Shown here piece after piece: positions 41,421 to 42,085 of a stretch of DNA of 42,085 bases (the first letter of the stretch is position 1; every line of letters starts with the position of its first letter). This stretch comes from Rhodovulum sp. (lineage in GTDB: Bacteria > Pseudomonadota > Alphaproteobacteria > Rhodobacterales > Rhodobacteraceae). The DNA lies in assembly GCA_002706605.1 (NCBI GenBank), contig PALT01000019.1, positions 1-42,085 of the forward strand. Reading direction: 5' to 3'. The notes below the pieces were generated by a model. That model had not been told where the DNA came from and made no database searches. It was given only the letters and a program-made list of their open reading frames with translations. Made by a program: the position numbers and the translations under genes.

Positions 41421-42085
41421 TCAGTCTCTGAGACCACGGTAGATTTGCGAGGTTTGCGCCGCAATGGATTTCCAGTTGAACGTCGCCAAAAGATCCGCAG
41501 GTGGGACGTTGTCCCAACGAGTGCGCAACTGTTTGGCCAGATCGCGCGGCGCATTGACTGCAAAGTAATGACCGTCCCCCAGCCCAAGATCCAAATTCGG
41601 TTGAATATCGGACACCAGAATTGGGGTCCCCATCGCGGACGCCTCAAGTGCAGCAATCGGCAGGCCCTCATGATGCGAGGCGAGAACGAACAGGCGTGCA
41701 CTTTTGAGCAAGGCCGCCACGCCTTCACGAGGAATAGCGTCTGTCAGGATGACTTTGTCCTTGAGGCCCTTTTTCGCAATCAGGTCAGCAATTTCCTGGT
41801 CATGGGACGAACCGCTCTTGCCGCCAACGATCACCAATTTCGCAGGCGGTTGCGCGATCGAATAGGCCTCAATCAGGTCCATAAAGCCCTTTTCCGGCAC
41901 CAAACGACCGACAGAGACAATATAAGGCTGGTTGGTCAGTTCGAACTTATCCGTCCAATAGGTCGGCGAATGGGGAACCGCGCCCTTTTCGGTCAGAATG
42001 TGATCGGCCCCGTTCGGCACATAGTGGATCGCATGTCCTTTGGACGGGTAATCGACGCGCAAACGCTTGGCCAGCGACGGCGACA
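41421..42085 (-). CDS. GT4-family glycosyltransferase, C-terminal part (cut by window edge)
   Basis: The gene runs off the right end; about 221 codons are visible and the frame is open to the last base. It shows GT-B motifs of family 4: VPNGADHIL, PYIVSVGRLVPEKGFMDLIEAY, and then HHEGLPIAALEASAMGTPILVSD with the E-x7-E pair that binds the nucleotide sugar. The enzyme would add a sugar in surface polysaccharide synthesis. It is the most upstream visible gene of the minus-strand group at the right end and lies 13 bases before the Tat mini-protein. Confidence 0.87.
   Translation of the reverse strand, partial: SPSLAKRLRVDYPSKGHAIHYVPNGADHILTEKGAVPHSPTYWTDKFELTNQPYIVSVGRLVPEKGFMDLIEAYSIAQPPAKLVIVGGKSGSSHDQEIADLIAKKGLKDKVILTDAIPREGVAALLKSARLFVLASHHEGLPIAALEASAMGTPILVSDIQPNLDLGLGDGHYFAVNAPRDLAKQLRTRWDNVPPADLLATFNWKSIAAQTSQIYRGLRD

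Noticed and set aside
41207-41728. A 173-codon frame covering the Tat mini-protein
   Set aside because: Its first 107 codons overlap the glycosyltransferase gene in another frame and look random; only the last 66 codons have a ribosome site and a Tat signal.

Overview
The window looks like a chromosomal segment of a GC-rich alphaproteobacterium, most likely of the Rhodobacterales/Roseobacter group. The reasons are the tamA-tamB pair, several large acidic secreted RTX proteins, a KpsMTE-type capsule exporter with sulfotransferase and rhamnosyltransferase-like genes, and the composition of the flanks. No rRNA or housekeeping marker is present to fix the genus.

Host region, left (1-17083): the 3' end of tamA and all of tamB (outer-membrane assembly) are followed by a minus-strand surface-polysaccharide operon. 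This holds a two-domain GT2/WsaF-like glycosyltransferase, a PAPS-type sulfotransferase and a GT2 glycosyltransferase. Next come a secreted serralysin-type metalloprotease, the capsule ABC exporter parts KpsT, a KpsE-like protein and KpsM, a secreted beta-propeller/RTX protein, a polyprenyl-phosphate sugar transferase, a LacI/GntR-type repressor and a complete tRNA-Arg(CCU).

Inserted element (about 17037-35032): an integrative mobilizable element lies between the tRNA-Arg gene and a perfect 47-bp copy of its 3' end. On the left it carries a replication-initiator-like gene with inverted repeats inside its coding sequence. This is followed by a ColE1-type (MOBP5) mobilization cassette: mobC, an MbeA-like relaxase, and MbeB- and MbeD-like genes nested inside the relaxase gene in another frame. 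An oriT-like site resembling the ColE1/pBR322 nic region follows the cassette. On the right are xre, an excisionase-like gene and a tyrosine integrase. Between these ends is an antiphage-type cargo of three candidate units: (1) a 2086-aa Cap4/DUF4297-like nuclease fused to a STAND ATPase, in the manner of Avs proteins, with a coupled 226-aa partner; (2) a Septu-like ATPase/HNH pair whose ATPase carries an extra, apparently catalytically dead HNH domain at its N terminus; (3) a tight xre, two-TM protein, EVE-like/HNH nuclease and DUF3800 operon.

Host region, right (35033-42085): UDP-glucose dehydrogenase and UDP-glucuronate 4-epimerase together supply UDP-galacturonate. A 664-bp non-coding stretch, a beta-helix/(PE)14/RTX protein and a minus-strand operon follow. 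That operon contains a GT4 glycosyltransferase cut by the window edge, a Tat-signal mini-protein, a protein with a phage tail-fibre-like motif, and a beta-helix protein. Polysaccharide genes lie on both sides of the element, so the insertion appears to have split one surface-polysaccharide region. Three convergent gene pairs in the host part end back to back on the same TGATCA palindrome.
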